A stretch of 64,000 bases of DNA. Origin: Diphasiastrum complanatum. Its lineage: Eukaryota; Streptophyta; Lycopodiopsida; Lycopodiales; Lycopodiaceae. The position numbers and the translations under genes are program-made. Below the pieces are notes generated by a model. The model ran no database searches. It saw only the letters and a list, made by a program, of their open reading frames with translations, and had not been told where the DNA came from. The stretch spans positions 19,117,450-19,181,449 of the forward strand of contig CM055095.1 of NCBI GenBank assembly GCA_029204225.1. The letters run 5' to 3'. Below, in pieces: positions 1 through 10,150 of the stretch; within the stretch, counting starts at the first letter, position 1; each line of letters opens with the position of its first letter.

Positions 1-1049
1 ACCGGACGAGATCAAATACTTGTTCCAAGAAGTTGAAACCTATCGTACTGAAATTTGACAAACTCAAAAGGACGACAACCACTGAGTTGGGCAAGGCAAA
101 TGCAATTACCAAGGATTATGAGAAAGCAGCCGCTCAAGTGTTGGAAGCTGGGCCACAAATCCCAGTTCCAGTCATGCCGCAATTCTCCCCTCCACACCAG
201 GAAGAGACATGAATAGATACCGGGTTAGATGCAGGCATAGACCAAGGTAGAGGACCTGATATACCACAGACAACGGACACCAAGTCTGCTGAAGCCGGTC
301 CATTTTCATCAGGGGCTAGAGTGTCATTTCAAAAATCGGTCACCATCGAGGACCAAATTCAGAATTTTTTACACCAACATCCGCATATGTCCTCGAGGGG
401 TGGTTGGGTGATCAAATTCAAAACCTCTGAGATAGAGGTCGGAAAGGAATTAGATAGGCTACCCACATTGGGAGAGCAGTCGGCATAGCGCACAACCATT
501 TTTGAGAAAGCTCCAGATTTTATTACGAGCTATGTTGCCAGCCCTTGCCAATTGCGAGTTGATCCCTATTATTTGTCGATGCCGCGTTGTAATAAATGGA
601 AAGATTTGGGTGTACCAGTGGATCAAGTCACAATCCACACCCCAAATTGGCCCATCATTCATCAAGTTTATGATTGGCAAATATCCGTGGATTTTCTCAG
701 AGCCCTCCAATTTTATGGTGCTGAGTACCGCAACTCGCCAAACCCAACTGTGCGGCAATCGACTATCTTTGCAAATGATTTGTCCAAGTTGGCATCCACT
801 GCTACTAGATGGGATGATTGCCTACCACCCTTGGTATTCAATCTAAATCTTCCAATGACGTCCGATAAAGTCCAAGACCAGCTGCCGATCGCAAGACTAT
901 ATTATCGTGCAACCATGCTAGGAAGTTCTTGGGAATCAAGATTTGTGGCTTGGACAACTTCAAATTGGATTGATGGAGCTAATAGTTGTTTTTTTTCGCA
1001 CAAACATGACTTCAATACGGAGCGCCTGAAATTCATGGAGAAGGTGTAG
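1..1049 (+). pseudogene. Coiled-coil retroelement ORF, copy 1 (5' end outside window)
   Basis: This is the decayed coding region of an unrecognised repeat family, and it matches 33985-35043 almost codon for codon. The C-terminal part is open from 552 to 1049 and ends in a peptide reading KFMEKV. Upstream, the same frame is broken by stops and by a deletion of about 20 bases near 50 relative to the second copy. I see no zinc knuckle, protease, integrase or reverse transcriptase motif. A retroelement origin is inferred from what follows: a purine-rich tract near 1132-1147 and an LTR-like block (1148-1907). The protein could be a diverged gag or a captured host coiled-coil sequence; the sequence does not decide. 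Confidence 0.55.
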
Positions 1050-1147
1050 TACCATCTTATCAAGGTACGACACGAGCAGAACCAGAGCCCAAAATAAATA
1101 ATCTCGCGAGGTGTCGTGGGACGGCCACCAATTTTGGTGGGAGATAC

Positions 1148-1907
1148 TATTGGAGGGTTTGTGGATCCCAAGACAACCCTAACCCTAGTTAATAAGTGAG
1201 AGAGATTTGGCACCCTTCGTGTGTACGTCCAACCCGATGATCACATAGAGATTTGATAATTAGATATTCAATAAAAGGACTTTAGGCATTTTTGTGGGAC
1301 TTTTAATGTCACAGGGCCTTAATGTCAAGTTAGTGAATAAAGTTGGGGTTCCCACCAAATTTCAAATTCAAATGGGTTCCCTCCAATTTTGAATGGGTTC
1401 CCACTCTTTTTAAAATATGAATAGTTAGGGAGGTAGAAATGGACCAATAGGATTTTGAGGTTAAGGCCCTCCTCTCTACTATTAATAGTGCCAAACTCGA
1501 GTCCTCATTTCAATACAAGCAGATTGATTCTCTTATGGAATGGATTTGTGAATGTCCTTGTTCTCTATCACTTTTTATCCATCTCTCATGCTTTTGTTGT
1601 ATTTGATAATTGTTGGATCTGATTATTATTGGAATTGCATGTTCTTATGCTTTTTGTGAGAGAGAAAGGGAGAGAGAGAAAGAGTAAGCTATCTTCATTG
1701 TGGAACGTAGTGTTAATGGATCATAGTGTTAATGCTTAGGGTTAATGGATGTTAGAGTTAGGTATGGATCTTCCATTTATGCTGAATTCTGAGATATGTT
1801 ATCGCTCTTATGGGAACGAACCTACACGTGACAACTAACTTCATCTCCTTGATGCTAGAATGCTTAGATCTCGGGTTGAGGATAGGTGAGGAAAGAAACC
1901 CACTACA
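1148..1907 (+). repeat. LTR-like block of the coiled-coil element, copy 1
   Basis: This 760-bp block is strongly similar to 35144-35903. It follows a purine-rich tract TTTTGGTGGGAGATAC, as a 3' LTR follows a polypurine tract. It begins TATTGGAGGG where the other copy has TTTTGGAGGG, so a lost TG start is likely. Similarity between the copies stops just after ACCCACTACA at 1907, giving a CA end. The TATA position seen in copy 2 is mutated here. The boundaries are inferred from where the two copies diverge. Confidence 0.5.
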
Positions 1908-1924
1908 ATTATCCAACTCATTGA

Positions 1925-2962
1925 GTAGAAATCCAAATTGCCTCATTAATGGACTTGGTGGTAGCAATATATTGGACTTTTGTTGAAGAGAGTGTGATGG
2001 ACTTTTGTTTCATTCTATTCCTAAAGATCGATCCTTTGGATAAGATAAAGCAATAGGTGAGAGTTGATTGCCTAGAATCAACATCACCCCTCCAATCCGA
2101 ATCAGCGAATCCTTGAAATGTTAAAGCCACTATATGAATGCCATTGTAGCACAAAGTTTCATGCTTAATAACTTGAACATACTTGAGTGCTCTTTTTAGA
2201 TCCTTCCAACGAAAAAAAAACCTAGATTAGACATGTATTGGCTTACATTGCTAATGGCATAAAGAGCCAATAATGAGTATTTTTTACCTTATCACTTTCT
2301 TTAGAGGTTTGAGGACACATGTCCTTAGATAAACTTTAAACCATGATCCATTTGAGAATCAACGAGCTTCATGCATAGAAATTCTTTTTGGAGTACTTTG
2401 CAAAGTACACTTCTTGACTTAGATAGATTGACTTATTGGATCTATCTATGAAGATCTGGATTCCACAAAGATAGTGAGCAAGCCCTAAATCTATCATTTC
2501 AAATCCCTTTGGCAACTAAGATTTAATCATTCATAAGAACTTCATATCATTTCTTAGTAATAGTGCACTACGTACAAAGCAATAATATATAAGAAGGGCC
2601 TTCAAACTTCTTGTGGACATTTCCATCTATTGCATATGCAGAAATCCGAGATGTAGAAGGAATTCATTAATTCTCTAGAATCAGGCTTTGAGAGTCTGTT
2701 TGAGCCCATATAGACCTTGTGAATTCTGCAAACTTTGTGTTTTAAATTCAGCAGAGTGAATCCTTTTGGTTGTTTTATGTACAATTTTTCATGAATACAA
2801 CCATTAAGAAAGGCAGTTTAGACATCCATTTGATACAATTCTAGATTTTCTACAACATCAGTGGCAAAAAGTGCTCTGATTGAAGTGATTTTGACTACTG
2901 AACTAAATGTCTCAATATAGTCTACTCTTGGAATTTGAGAAAGTCCGTTGGCCACTAATCTA
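1925..2962 (-). pseudogene. Ty1/copia RT-RNase H fragment
   Basis: Read on the minus strand this is a decayed copia polyprotein segment. Near 2960 it shows the RT start (VDYIETFSSVVK, then ELYQMDV). At 2602-2784 comes the IKQPKGF...KVCRIHKVYMGS stretch, matching the usual QPxGF...KLxKSLYGLKQ region. At 1918-2154 comes RNase H (FADSDWRGDVDSRQSTL, then the SSTKVQYIA motif). Several frameshifts and stops separate the blocks, and the YVDD box is not recognisable. It abuts a plus-strand copia fragment at about 2963 with no LTR between them. Confidence 0.8.
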
Positions 2963-4677
2963 CTAGTACACTACAGATTGGAGGCGGAGGACCTATACAC
3001 CTTCATCTTCCAAATGGTGAATTGACCTTGCTTAAGGATGTACTTTACGTATCCAAACTAACAAAGAGCTTACTGTCAGTCAGCAAGTTCACTGATCAAG
3101 GCTACAGAGCCTTGTACTATTTTGGATAAGAATTGTAAAGAAGTTCTCTTTGCAAGCAGAGAAGGTAATTCGTACATTTTGAGTCATGAATATGTACTTA
3201 ATGTGAGTACTTCGAATGGCCAGTTATGGCATCAAAGATTAGGACACTTAAACATGAGATGTATCTTGTATATGCATCATAATAGTATGGTCAAAGATCT
3301 AGACATTAATGCTGCCTCCACTGACATTCGACATGTTTGTGAGATGTGCTTGCTAGGCAAACATCCTATATCAAGATTCCCAATGGGACAAGCCACTAGA
3401 GCTAAGTCCATTTTAGGATTGATACATAGTGATCTATGCGACCCTATGAGTGTTCCATCTCTAGGTTTAGCACTATATTTTATCACTTTTATCGATGACT
3501 ATTCAAGATTTACCAATATTATGTTCATTACAAACAAGTTTGAGGCATTTAACTATTTCAAAAAATTCAAATAGTTTGCTGAGACACAGACTGGTTAAAG
3601 ACTCAAGACCCTACGTACAGACAGTGGTGGAGAGTTCTCGTAAGACGAAATGTTCGACTATCTATCATCATGCGACATTCATCATCAACTCACCACTAGC
3701 TACACACCACAATATAATGGAGTAGTTGAGAGGAAGAACTGAACACTACTAAATGCTGCACGATCAATGATGTCAAATGCTCAGCTCCCCAAGAATTTTT
3801 GGGCTGAAGCAATTTCAACAGCTTGCCATTTGCAAAACTATTCAAGCACTAAAGTAGTCGACTCAAAAACTCCCTTCAAAGCCTTTCATGGCTACAAACC
3901 AAGTCTCAAGCACCTCCAAGTGTTTGGCTGTCTTTGCTATGCGTAGATTCCTTCTGATATGAGAAAGAAGCTTGACCCTGTCAGCTGCAGGAGTATCTTT
4001 ATTGGATATTCGACATCACACAAAGCCTATCGAATCTACGATGTCAAGTTCTCAGTCAATCGAGATGTCATCTTCCTCAAAGACAAATTCTACGACTTCA
4101 AGTAGAAGCAGCCAATGCAAGAGTTCGTTCCAACAAATCCCATCACCATCGACAAGCCTCGACCTGCGGCTGTTCTAACAATCGAAGATATTGATGTCAA
4201 ACAACAAGGAGATAATCATTTCAGCAACCGGCTTTTGTTCGAAGATCTGCCCGACATCGACAAGAGCATGATCGTTATATCCCTCATACATTCATCAGTT
4301 ACGATGAGCCTGCCTCATTAGCAGAAGCATTGTCGAGTTCAAATGCAGACAACTGGCGTATTGCCATGCATGCTGAGTATAATTCATTGATGAAGAACAA
4401 GACTTGGCATGTTGTCAAAGCTCCTCTTGATGCAAAGATTATCGACACTAAATGGATCTTCAAGTGGAAGCTCAATCCAAATGGTTCGACAACCAAATGG
4501 AACGCTCGACTAGTCATCAAAGGATATGAACAAACCTATGGAATTGACTACACATATACTTTCAGTCCAGTTGTAAGACTTCAGTCAACTCGATCTTTAC
4601 TTGCTATTGCAGCTGCCGAAGATCTGGAAGTTCACCAGATGGATGTTCAGATGGCTTCAAGAAATGAGTTTTCCTAA
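2963..4677 (+). pseudogene. Ty1/copia protease-integrase-RT fragment
   Basis: This is a decayed copia pol segment. The end of the protease region (KSLLSVSKF) is at about 3060-3090. The GAG-pre-integrase block LWHQRLGHLN starts near 3222 and includes a CEMCLLGK motif. The integrase core then follows, with HSDLCDPM, FIDDYSR and, after a frameshift near 3573, TDSGGEF and YTPQYNGVVERKN. The integrase tail (FGCLCYA, IFIGYSTSHKAYRIYD) runs to about 4100. RT begins at 4330 (WRIAMHAEYNSLMKNKTW, KWIFKWKLNPNGS) and breaks off just after HQMDVQ at about 4655. The reading frame shifts at least four times, so it is not functional. Confidence 0.85.
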
Positions 4678-4679
4678 AA

Positions 4680-5157
4680 AAATGCTTTTTTTTTTTTTTT
4701 CCCAAAAATGAGTTTTCAATAAAAATCTTAAAAGATTTGTAATTTTTTCCACCCTCAATCTTTTTTGAATCTATGAAATGCTATGGATTACGTCACCCTA
4801 TCACAATAACACTTTCTACAACTTGTTCAAGTGATTTTTGTTCAAAAATGACAAGTTTCAACCTCCACCAGCTTGGAAACTGAAAACTACAAAAATCAAC
4901 AAAAGCTCACAATTTTGCCAATGCTGAATGAATTTCAAGTCCATCTGATCCTACCTTGGCCTTCACAATGCCACTAGAAATTTTTTTCCACTCCCGCCTG
5001 AACTCTTCTATGCTTCCAAACCTGCAAGTTACTAAGAACAATGGTTTTTTGCCACTACACCACTAGAAAGCACTTTCTCTTCTTATGAGAGATTGTTCAG
5101 ATTGAATATAGGACTCGTGACAAGCCAAATATGATAGACAGGCTCAGAAATCATTGG
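4680..5157. other. Non-coding stretch left of an isolated LTR
   Basis: No convincing ORF or domain. A T-rich run sits at 4687-4701. If the LTR to the right (5171-5414) belongs to a minus-strand element, this stretch would be its leader, but I can read no gag-like sequence in it. Confidence 0.3.
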
Positions 5158-5158
5158 G

Positions 5159-5170
5159 GCTCTGATACCA
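5159..5170 (-). other. Retroelement primer-binding site (initiator tRNA-Met)
   Basis: The minus strand reads TGGTATCAGAGC, the standard plant primer-binding site complementary to the 3' end of initiator tRNA-Met. It touches a TG..CA bounded block on its right, so it marks the inner edge of a 5' LTR of a minus-strand element. Confidence 0.75.
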
Positions 5171-5414
5171 TGTCAAGAAGGCATACACACATCACAAATG
5201 GAAATAAAGAGGAGCACACAACATAGTTACCAAATGTTGAAAACCTTGTTATTACCAGGGAGAGAAAATGATACAATAAACCTAAAACTAAGAAGGTTAA
5301 TAATGGCCAGGCTCATACTACTACTACTTAATCTACTAAGCTAAAGTACATAACTCAAGATAAAACAACATAAAGAATATTGAACTATATAAAATAATCA
5401 TTGTATTTTCAACA
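5171..5414 (-). repeat. Isolated LTR of a minus-strand copia-type element
   Basis: The block begins TGTCAAG directly beside the primer-binding site and plausibly ends TCAACA at 5414, giving a 244-bp LTR with TG..CA termini. No partner LTR was found in the window, so the element is truncated or its other end has been lost. The outer end was chosen only by the CA dinucleotide. Confidence 0.5.
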
Positions 5415-5547
5415 ACCATGGCTTGAATATTGATTTTGGTGGAGAAGAGAGATGTCAAAGGAGCTTAAGGTTGGGCAATCTTGTAAAAGTTATAGATGGC
5501 AGCACAAGTAGTTATTGAAATTTTGTTGCACAAAAGTATATTATTTA

Positions 5548-5620
5548 GTATTAGGGCTAATGAGTTGGTTAGAGAGAAAGGGATGCCACATAGCTACAGG
5601 CTTGAATCCACTTGTTGCAG
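5548..5620 (+). repeat. tRNA-like SINE head (A and B boxes)
   Basis: GGCTAATGAGTTGGTTAGAG at 5554-5573 resembles the pol III A box region of a tRNA. GGCTTGAATCCAC at 5599-5611 resembles the B box (GGTTCGAATCC), at the spacing found in tRNAs. The stretch does not fold into a good cloverleaf, so a SINE head or tRNA relic fits better than a working tRNA gene. Confidence 0.4.
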
Positions 5621-6359
5621 TATGGACATATCTGGAAGCCTTGTGCTCATTTTTACGTTCAGGTTTGGCCTTAGTACACTTTGCATAAGAAATGCTAATG
5701 ATGTAATTGCACTTTCGGCTAGTTAAGAATTAGATGAAAATGAAATGTCAATTTCTCTCCCCGCCCATCTTAAAGACAAGACTCACAATTGGTTTAGCCT
5801 CAAAATCACCTACAACTGTAACATGGCAAGTTTTTTTTCTCATGATCCCATAGTCAAAGGTAAGCTTTCGTCTTTCTATATACATACTACGTGTATGGTT
5901 GTATGGTGTACCCTTGTCTCTTTATGGACGAGGTGAACTAAAGATTGATGCCATTGGATAATGCACTAGGTATCTGCCATTTAGAGGCAAGCTACCTGCT
6001 GTAGCACCCTGAGCCGTTGGAGCGGCGAGGGTGACTACAACCTGTAGCCTGTCATTGGATGGCGAATACCATACGTAGTAGTTGTAGATCCAGGGACGCG
6101 ATTAATCTTCTATGTAGAGCCATGCTATGGCTCAAAACTTGGCTGTTCTTAGCCAATGGAGTGATGTCACATGCCCGATATCACTCCTCACAACTGCTAA
6201 GTTTTAAACATTCAAAATTCGTGATATTTTTACCATAAACCATTGGGAATAACGGAATATACCAAGTGAAAAGTATGCCATGTGGTAAAAATCCAAGCAT
6301 TAGGGTGTAAAAGGGATTTTTCCAATGAAGTCTCACCACGTGTCAAAAGGTGATTGAAG

Positions 6360-6434
6360 CACGTGCATGGCATGACTCTATATGTGCCTCCCTTTGGTTT
6401 CGCCAGTTCCCCTTCAAATCAGAACTTGGGAAAG

Positions 6435-6471
<37 letters not shown>

Positions 6472-6640
6472 CGTTTGTAATAGAATCTGATCGGCCAAGA
6501 ACATAAGTAGCTGCTTCGTTGCCTGCCTGCCTGCCTGGGGACATTCCTGCCGCTAGTCTTCCTATACAATATTCGGTTTCTTGCACTGGTATTTCTTTCA
6601 TGATGTGAAGCGTATCTAGGGAATATGTTTTATACACAGA
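6360..6640 (+). promoter_or_regulatory. Possible promoter and leader of the RanBP2-type zinc-finger gene
   Basis: A TATA-like TCTATATGTG near 6378 is followed by a pyrimidine-rich leader with (TC)15 at 6439-6468, a common layout for plant 5' UTRs. The first coding exon of the zinc-finger gene starts at an AG acceptor (9205-9206), so an upstream non-coding exon must exist. This region is a candidate for it, but I cannot identify its donor site. Confidence 0.3.
6439..6468. repeat. (TC)15 microsatellite
   Basis: Perfect TC dinucleotide tract read directly from the sequence, within the putative leader of the zinc-finger gene. Confidence 0.9.
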
Positions 6641-7814
6641 TGGAAAATTTTGGCTACATATGTCTCATGCCTTAATCAACTTCATTGCATCCATGGAGGT
6701 CTTTCAGCCTAACTGGTTTTGGCATTTTTGGGAATAGTTAATTGCATTGGATGGATTCTTGTTCTTGTTTTCTCGCTTAAATATTGCATACATTAGGGAT
6801 TGTAAGCAGGAACAAGAAGACTAGCTTTGATTTAGGGTTTTTTTTGGGCTCAAGGCTACTTTCACTGTCATCATTTGGAGGTGACAACGTGTAGTGGAAC
6901 CGGCTGGGTTGAGCCAGTTCCTCCCAGGAACCCGGCCAGTTCCACATCGTGGTAGCGATCTGAGTCTTGTCTTACTTTTAAGTTTGTTAAGTTGTTTTAA
7001 AATTAAAACTAATGTTAGAGCAGGTTACAAACATGACCGGCATCCAGTTACGTCTGTCGTCAGCATGGTGTCTCCATTCATTGGAGAATGTTTTCACTTG
7101 TGGAAATTTGCCTGGTAATTAGCTATCCGATTCCTTTATAAAAAAATGAAGATTGCTATTATGCTAGTCCATGCACGTGCTCTTGTGTGAGCATTGAACC
7201 CATAATACTGGTTTGGAATTTGAGTCCCTAGGTAGGATGTATATCTACCTATCTTGAGCTACTATTGTTAATTCAACTGTGACTAGAGGACACTATGTTG
7301 TTGTGTATGGGATTTACCAAGTGTGTGGGGTTGGATTGAGCACATAAGTAGCTGACCCCAGCCAATCAAGGTATGCACTTGCGTGGAATTTTTATCAATG
7401 AAGTCTGATGTTTTTTGCAAGTTGCAGTCTCCTCTTTCCAAGAATACGTGTGCCATGAATCAATGAGTTATGCTTGGTATCTTCAGAGCCTCTTCCTCTC
7501 TATATTTGCCTGTGTTTCTCTCTCCTAGTCCAGCATTTCTGCGTATTCAATGTCTAAACTGTATCAGACGATGAATGATATTGATAGGGTTGCAAGTTCG
7601 AATCTTGTATCCGGAGTTCGGAGCCATCTGGCCTTTCTTTCTTTATCATTCCCCTCCCTGGATGGAATTTTTTTTTTCATGACCGTTGTGGTCGCAATTT
7701 GATACTACATATAGTTTGGACTAGGAAATTAGTAGACTCAAGAGTTTGCACGTGCTATAGTCTTTTGTTTGCATGTGTTGAAGTCTTTTTTGCCTCATAA
7801 TCAGAATGCTGAAT

Positions 7815-8240
7815 CAAACTGAGTTGATTCTTGGATCTAGTCCTACTATTAGCCTTCCTTATAGAATGATCTGACAAAGGAAGAGGAAATCAATCCCTTT
7901 ACCTCATCAATTTTTCTTGTCAAGGAGAAGTTTAGATTTGGCGTATTGGGGCTTGAACAAGATTACTCTTATGTATCGGTATCCTATACCACATATAGAT
8001 GATTTATTAGATGCTTGACATGGTGTTTTTGTATGAAGTAGGGTTGATGTGAAGAGTGGATACCATTAGGTTAGAGCTTGTGAAGAAGATTCATAGAAGA
8101 TTGCCTTCAAAACTTGGTTTGGTCACTATGATGTTGATGACCGATGTACTCTGACCTTGTATAGGTAGATTTTTGTGAATTTTATTGATGATATGTTGAC
8201 TTATAGTGCAACACAAGTCTTGCATGTGACCTATCTTAGA
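7815..8240 (+). pseudogene. Ty3/gypsy reverse transcriptase relic
   Basis: A heavily mutated gypsy RT is readable across frames: YWGLNKITLMYRYPIPHIDD near 7940-8000, then VDVKSGYH, AFKTWFGHYD and finally FVNFIDDMLTYS. These follow the usual gypsy order (DYRGLNKIT, RYPIPxIDDLLD, DLKSGYHQ, FKTxFGHYE, FIDDILxYS). Stops and frameshifts are frequent. It lies upstream of the first coding exon of the zinc-finger gene, probably in a leader intron. Confidence 0.7.
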
Positions 8241-8605
8241 ACTATATCATCAACTCTAAAAAGAGCATGTTTTATTTGCTAACAAGATCGTGTTAGGGAC
8301 TATACTATTCTAGTTTCTGTAGTTACTCTACTTAGATGCTAACTAGTCATTTCTATTTCTGTTTCCACTTTATGATTTTTAGTGTGTCTAAAGGGGATTC
8401 TTCCCCCTTCCATGACTATCTAATGGTAGAGCACACTCACCTTGCCTTACATGCCGCTAGTGGTATATAATGACAAATCAATGATACTGATCCACCTATC
8501 TGGTTATCTATTTAATTTAAGCTATTGTGGTCATTCATGAACAAACATCCTTTTGCCATTTCTCATAGTAATGACTTACAAGATTTCTGTACTTTGAACT
8601 TTGAG

Positions 8606-8703
8606 AGCATTACGAAGCAACTTCAATATGTACGGTAGCTCATAATGTTAGCATTATGAAGCAACTTCAATATGTCAGATGGTGAACGGTAGCTCATAAT
8701 GTT
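8606..8703. repeat. Imperfect tandem duplication (44 and 54 bp)
   Basis: AGCATTACGAAGCAACTTC at 8606 recurs at 8650 as AGCATTATGAAGCAACTTC. Both copies carry ACGGTAGCTCATAATGTT; the second has ten extra bases in the middle. No coding meaning is seen. Confidence 0.75.
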
Positions 8704-9209
8704 ATAACGGACCCAAGTGAAGTTTGAACATTGAGGTACTTCGCAAGGCTCTATCAACCAATGTGGAGCAGAGTGTCTAACAGTGTAAAAAGGGACAAAA
8801 AGTTAAATAAACAAGGCTTTATAATGTTAAAGTGCTGTACGATGCTGTAGCTTTAATGGCAACTGATGAGAGCTTATCTTTTAGTGTTAAATTGTTAATA
8901 TGTAAGATTGATCAAAAGTTTCCGTCATTTAGCATTAGCATACAATCACTTTGCTGGTCAGATAGTGCAATGGACTTCTGGTACCAGTAGTTGCTAAACT
9001 ATGACCTGCTTCCTGAACAATAGTGGGTGAGCTAACGTTGCATCCTTGTTATGGAGTTTTAAACGGGAACTTAAATGAGTTGGTTTGAGTATTTTGAGTG
9101 AGATCACCAGATGTGACCAAAAGTTCTATTTTTAGAAAAACTCGTGCAAGGGAGAAAAAGAATATTTTATTACTAATGTAAGGATTTGTGTTGCACTTGA
9201 TTACAGAGA

Positions 9210-10150
9210 ATGACAAAGCTTGCTGGAGGAAGAGAAGGAGATTGGAAGTGCAGTGGATGTGGCAATAGAAACTATGCATTTCGGTCTCTTTGTAATAGGT
9301 GCAAGCAGCCTCGGTTGCTAGTTGATCATGATACTCCTCCAGAGTCTAAATGGCTGCCTCGCATTGGAGATTGGATATGTGCTGGTCTCTCTCTTCCTCT
9401 AAGTTATCCACATTCATTTCCAATATGTTTTAAATCTGATTTAGAAAATGTGTTGCTCAGATAGTGCCTAAACGACATTCTAGTTCCACTTGAAGGTAAA
9501 ACCCATTATTAATGCATGTATTTTGGTGTAGACCCCATTGGAAAATATTCTGGAGATCGAATTGATGTGTTGTAAGCAAGTGGTGTCCAACGTTAGAAAT
9601 ATATTGACTGCAGTTTGTAATGAAGGAAAGTTTTGTTAAAGCTGTAACTAGTGGTTTGTTTGTATCCTAGCAAATGATTATAGAATCACTTCAACATTTG
9701 CATGATATGTGTGTGTGCGTGTGTGGGTGGGATGGGTGTGTTGGTTTTGCTGGATATGCTGGTTTGCGTCTGCGATGGGATGGGCCGTGTGTGTGGCTGT
9801 AAACATTTGAGTTTGGGAATCAAGGTTGCAGCAACAACAATTATGCCTCAAGAGAGAAGTGTAACAAATGTGGCAAACTTAAAGCATCTGCTGCTCTTCC
9901 AGCAGCATCCTTATCTGGAGCTGTTGTTCCATTTACTGTAACACCGTTTCCCCCATCAATGCCATTTGGAAGCATTGGTACAAACATAGGGATGGCATTA
10001 CCTATGCCTGCAACCATATCTAGCAATGCAAATTTTCCATATAATAGTTCCAACATCATGGATTCGAATGGTGCTATTCTAGCTGGAGGGTGGCGTCCAA
10101 ATGATTGGATTTGCAGCTGTGGCTTTGTAAATTACGCTTCTCGCACAGTG
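9210..10150 (+). CDS. RanBP2-type gene, coding exons 1-2 (fingers 1, 2 and half of 3)
   Basis: Exon 1 (9210-9384) encodes finger 1 (GDWKCSGCGNRNYAFRSLC, then NRC) and the start of finger 2 (IGDWICAG). Intron 1 is 9385-9824 and contains a GT-rich stretch at 9702-9800. Exon 2 (9825-10150) completes finger 2 (CSNNNYASREKCNKC) and adds an Ala/Pro/Ser-rich linker of about 75 residues. It then starts finger 3 (NDWICSCGFVNYASRTV), where the donor GTATGT cuts before the last two cysteines. Finger 3 has one residue, not two, between its first two cysteines. Confidence 0.9.

Noticed and set aside
7560-7640. tRNA-like AAGTTCGAATCT motif
   Set aside because: A B box resemblance only; no A box at the right distance and no cloverleaf.
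9702-9941. Frame starting with Cys/Val/Gly-rich sequence
   Set aside because: It begins in the GT-rich intron 1 and crosses into exon 2 in the wrong phase.
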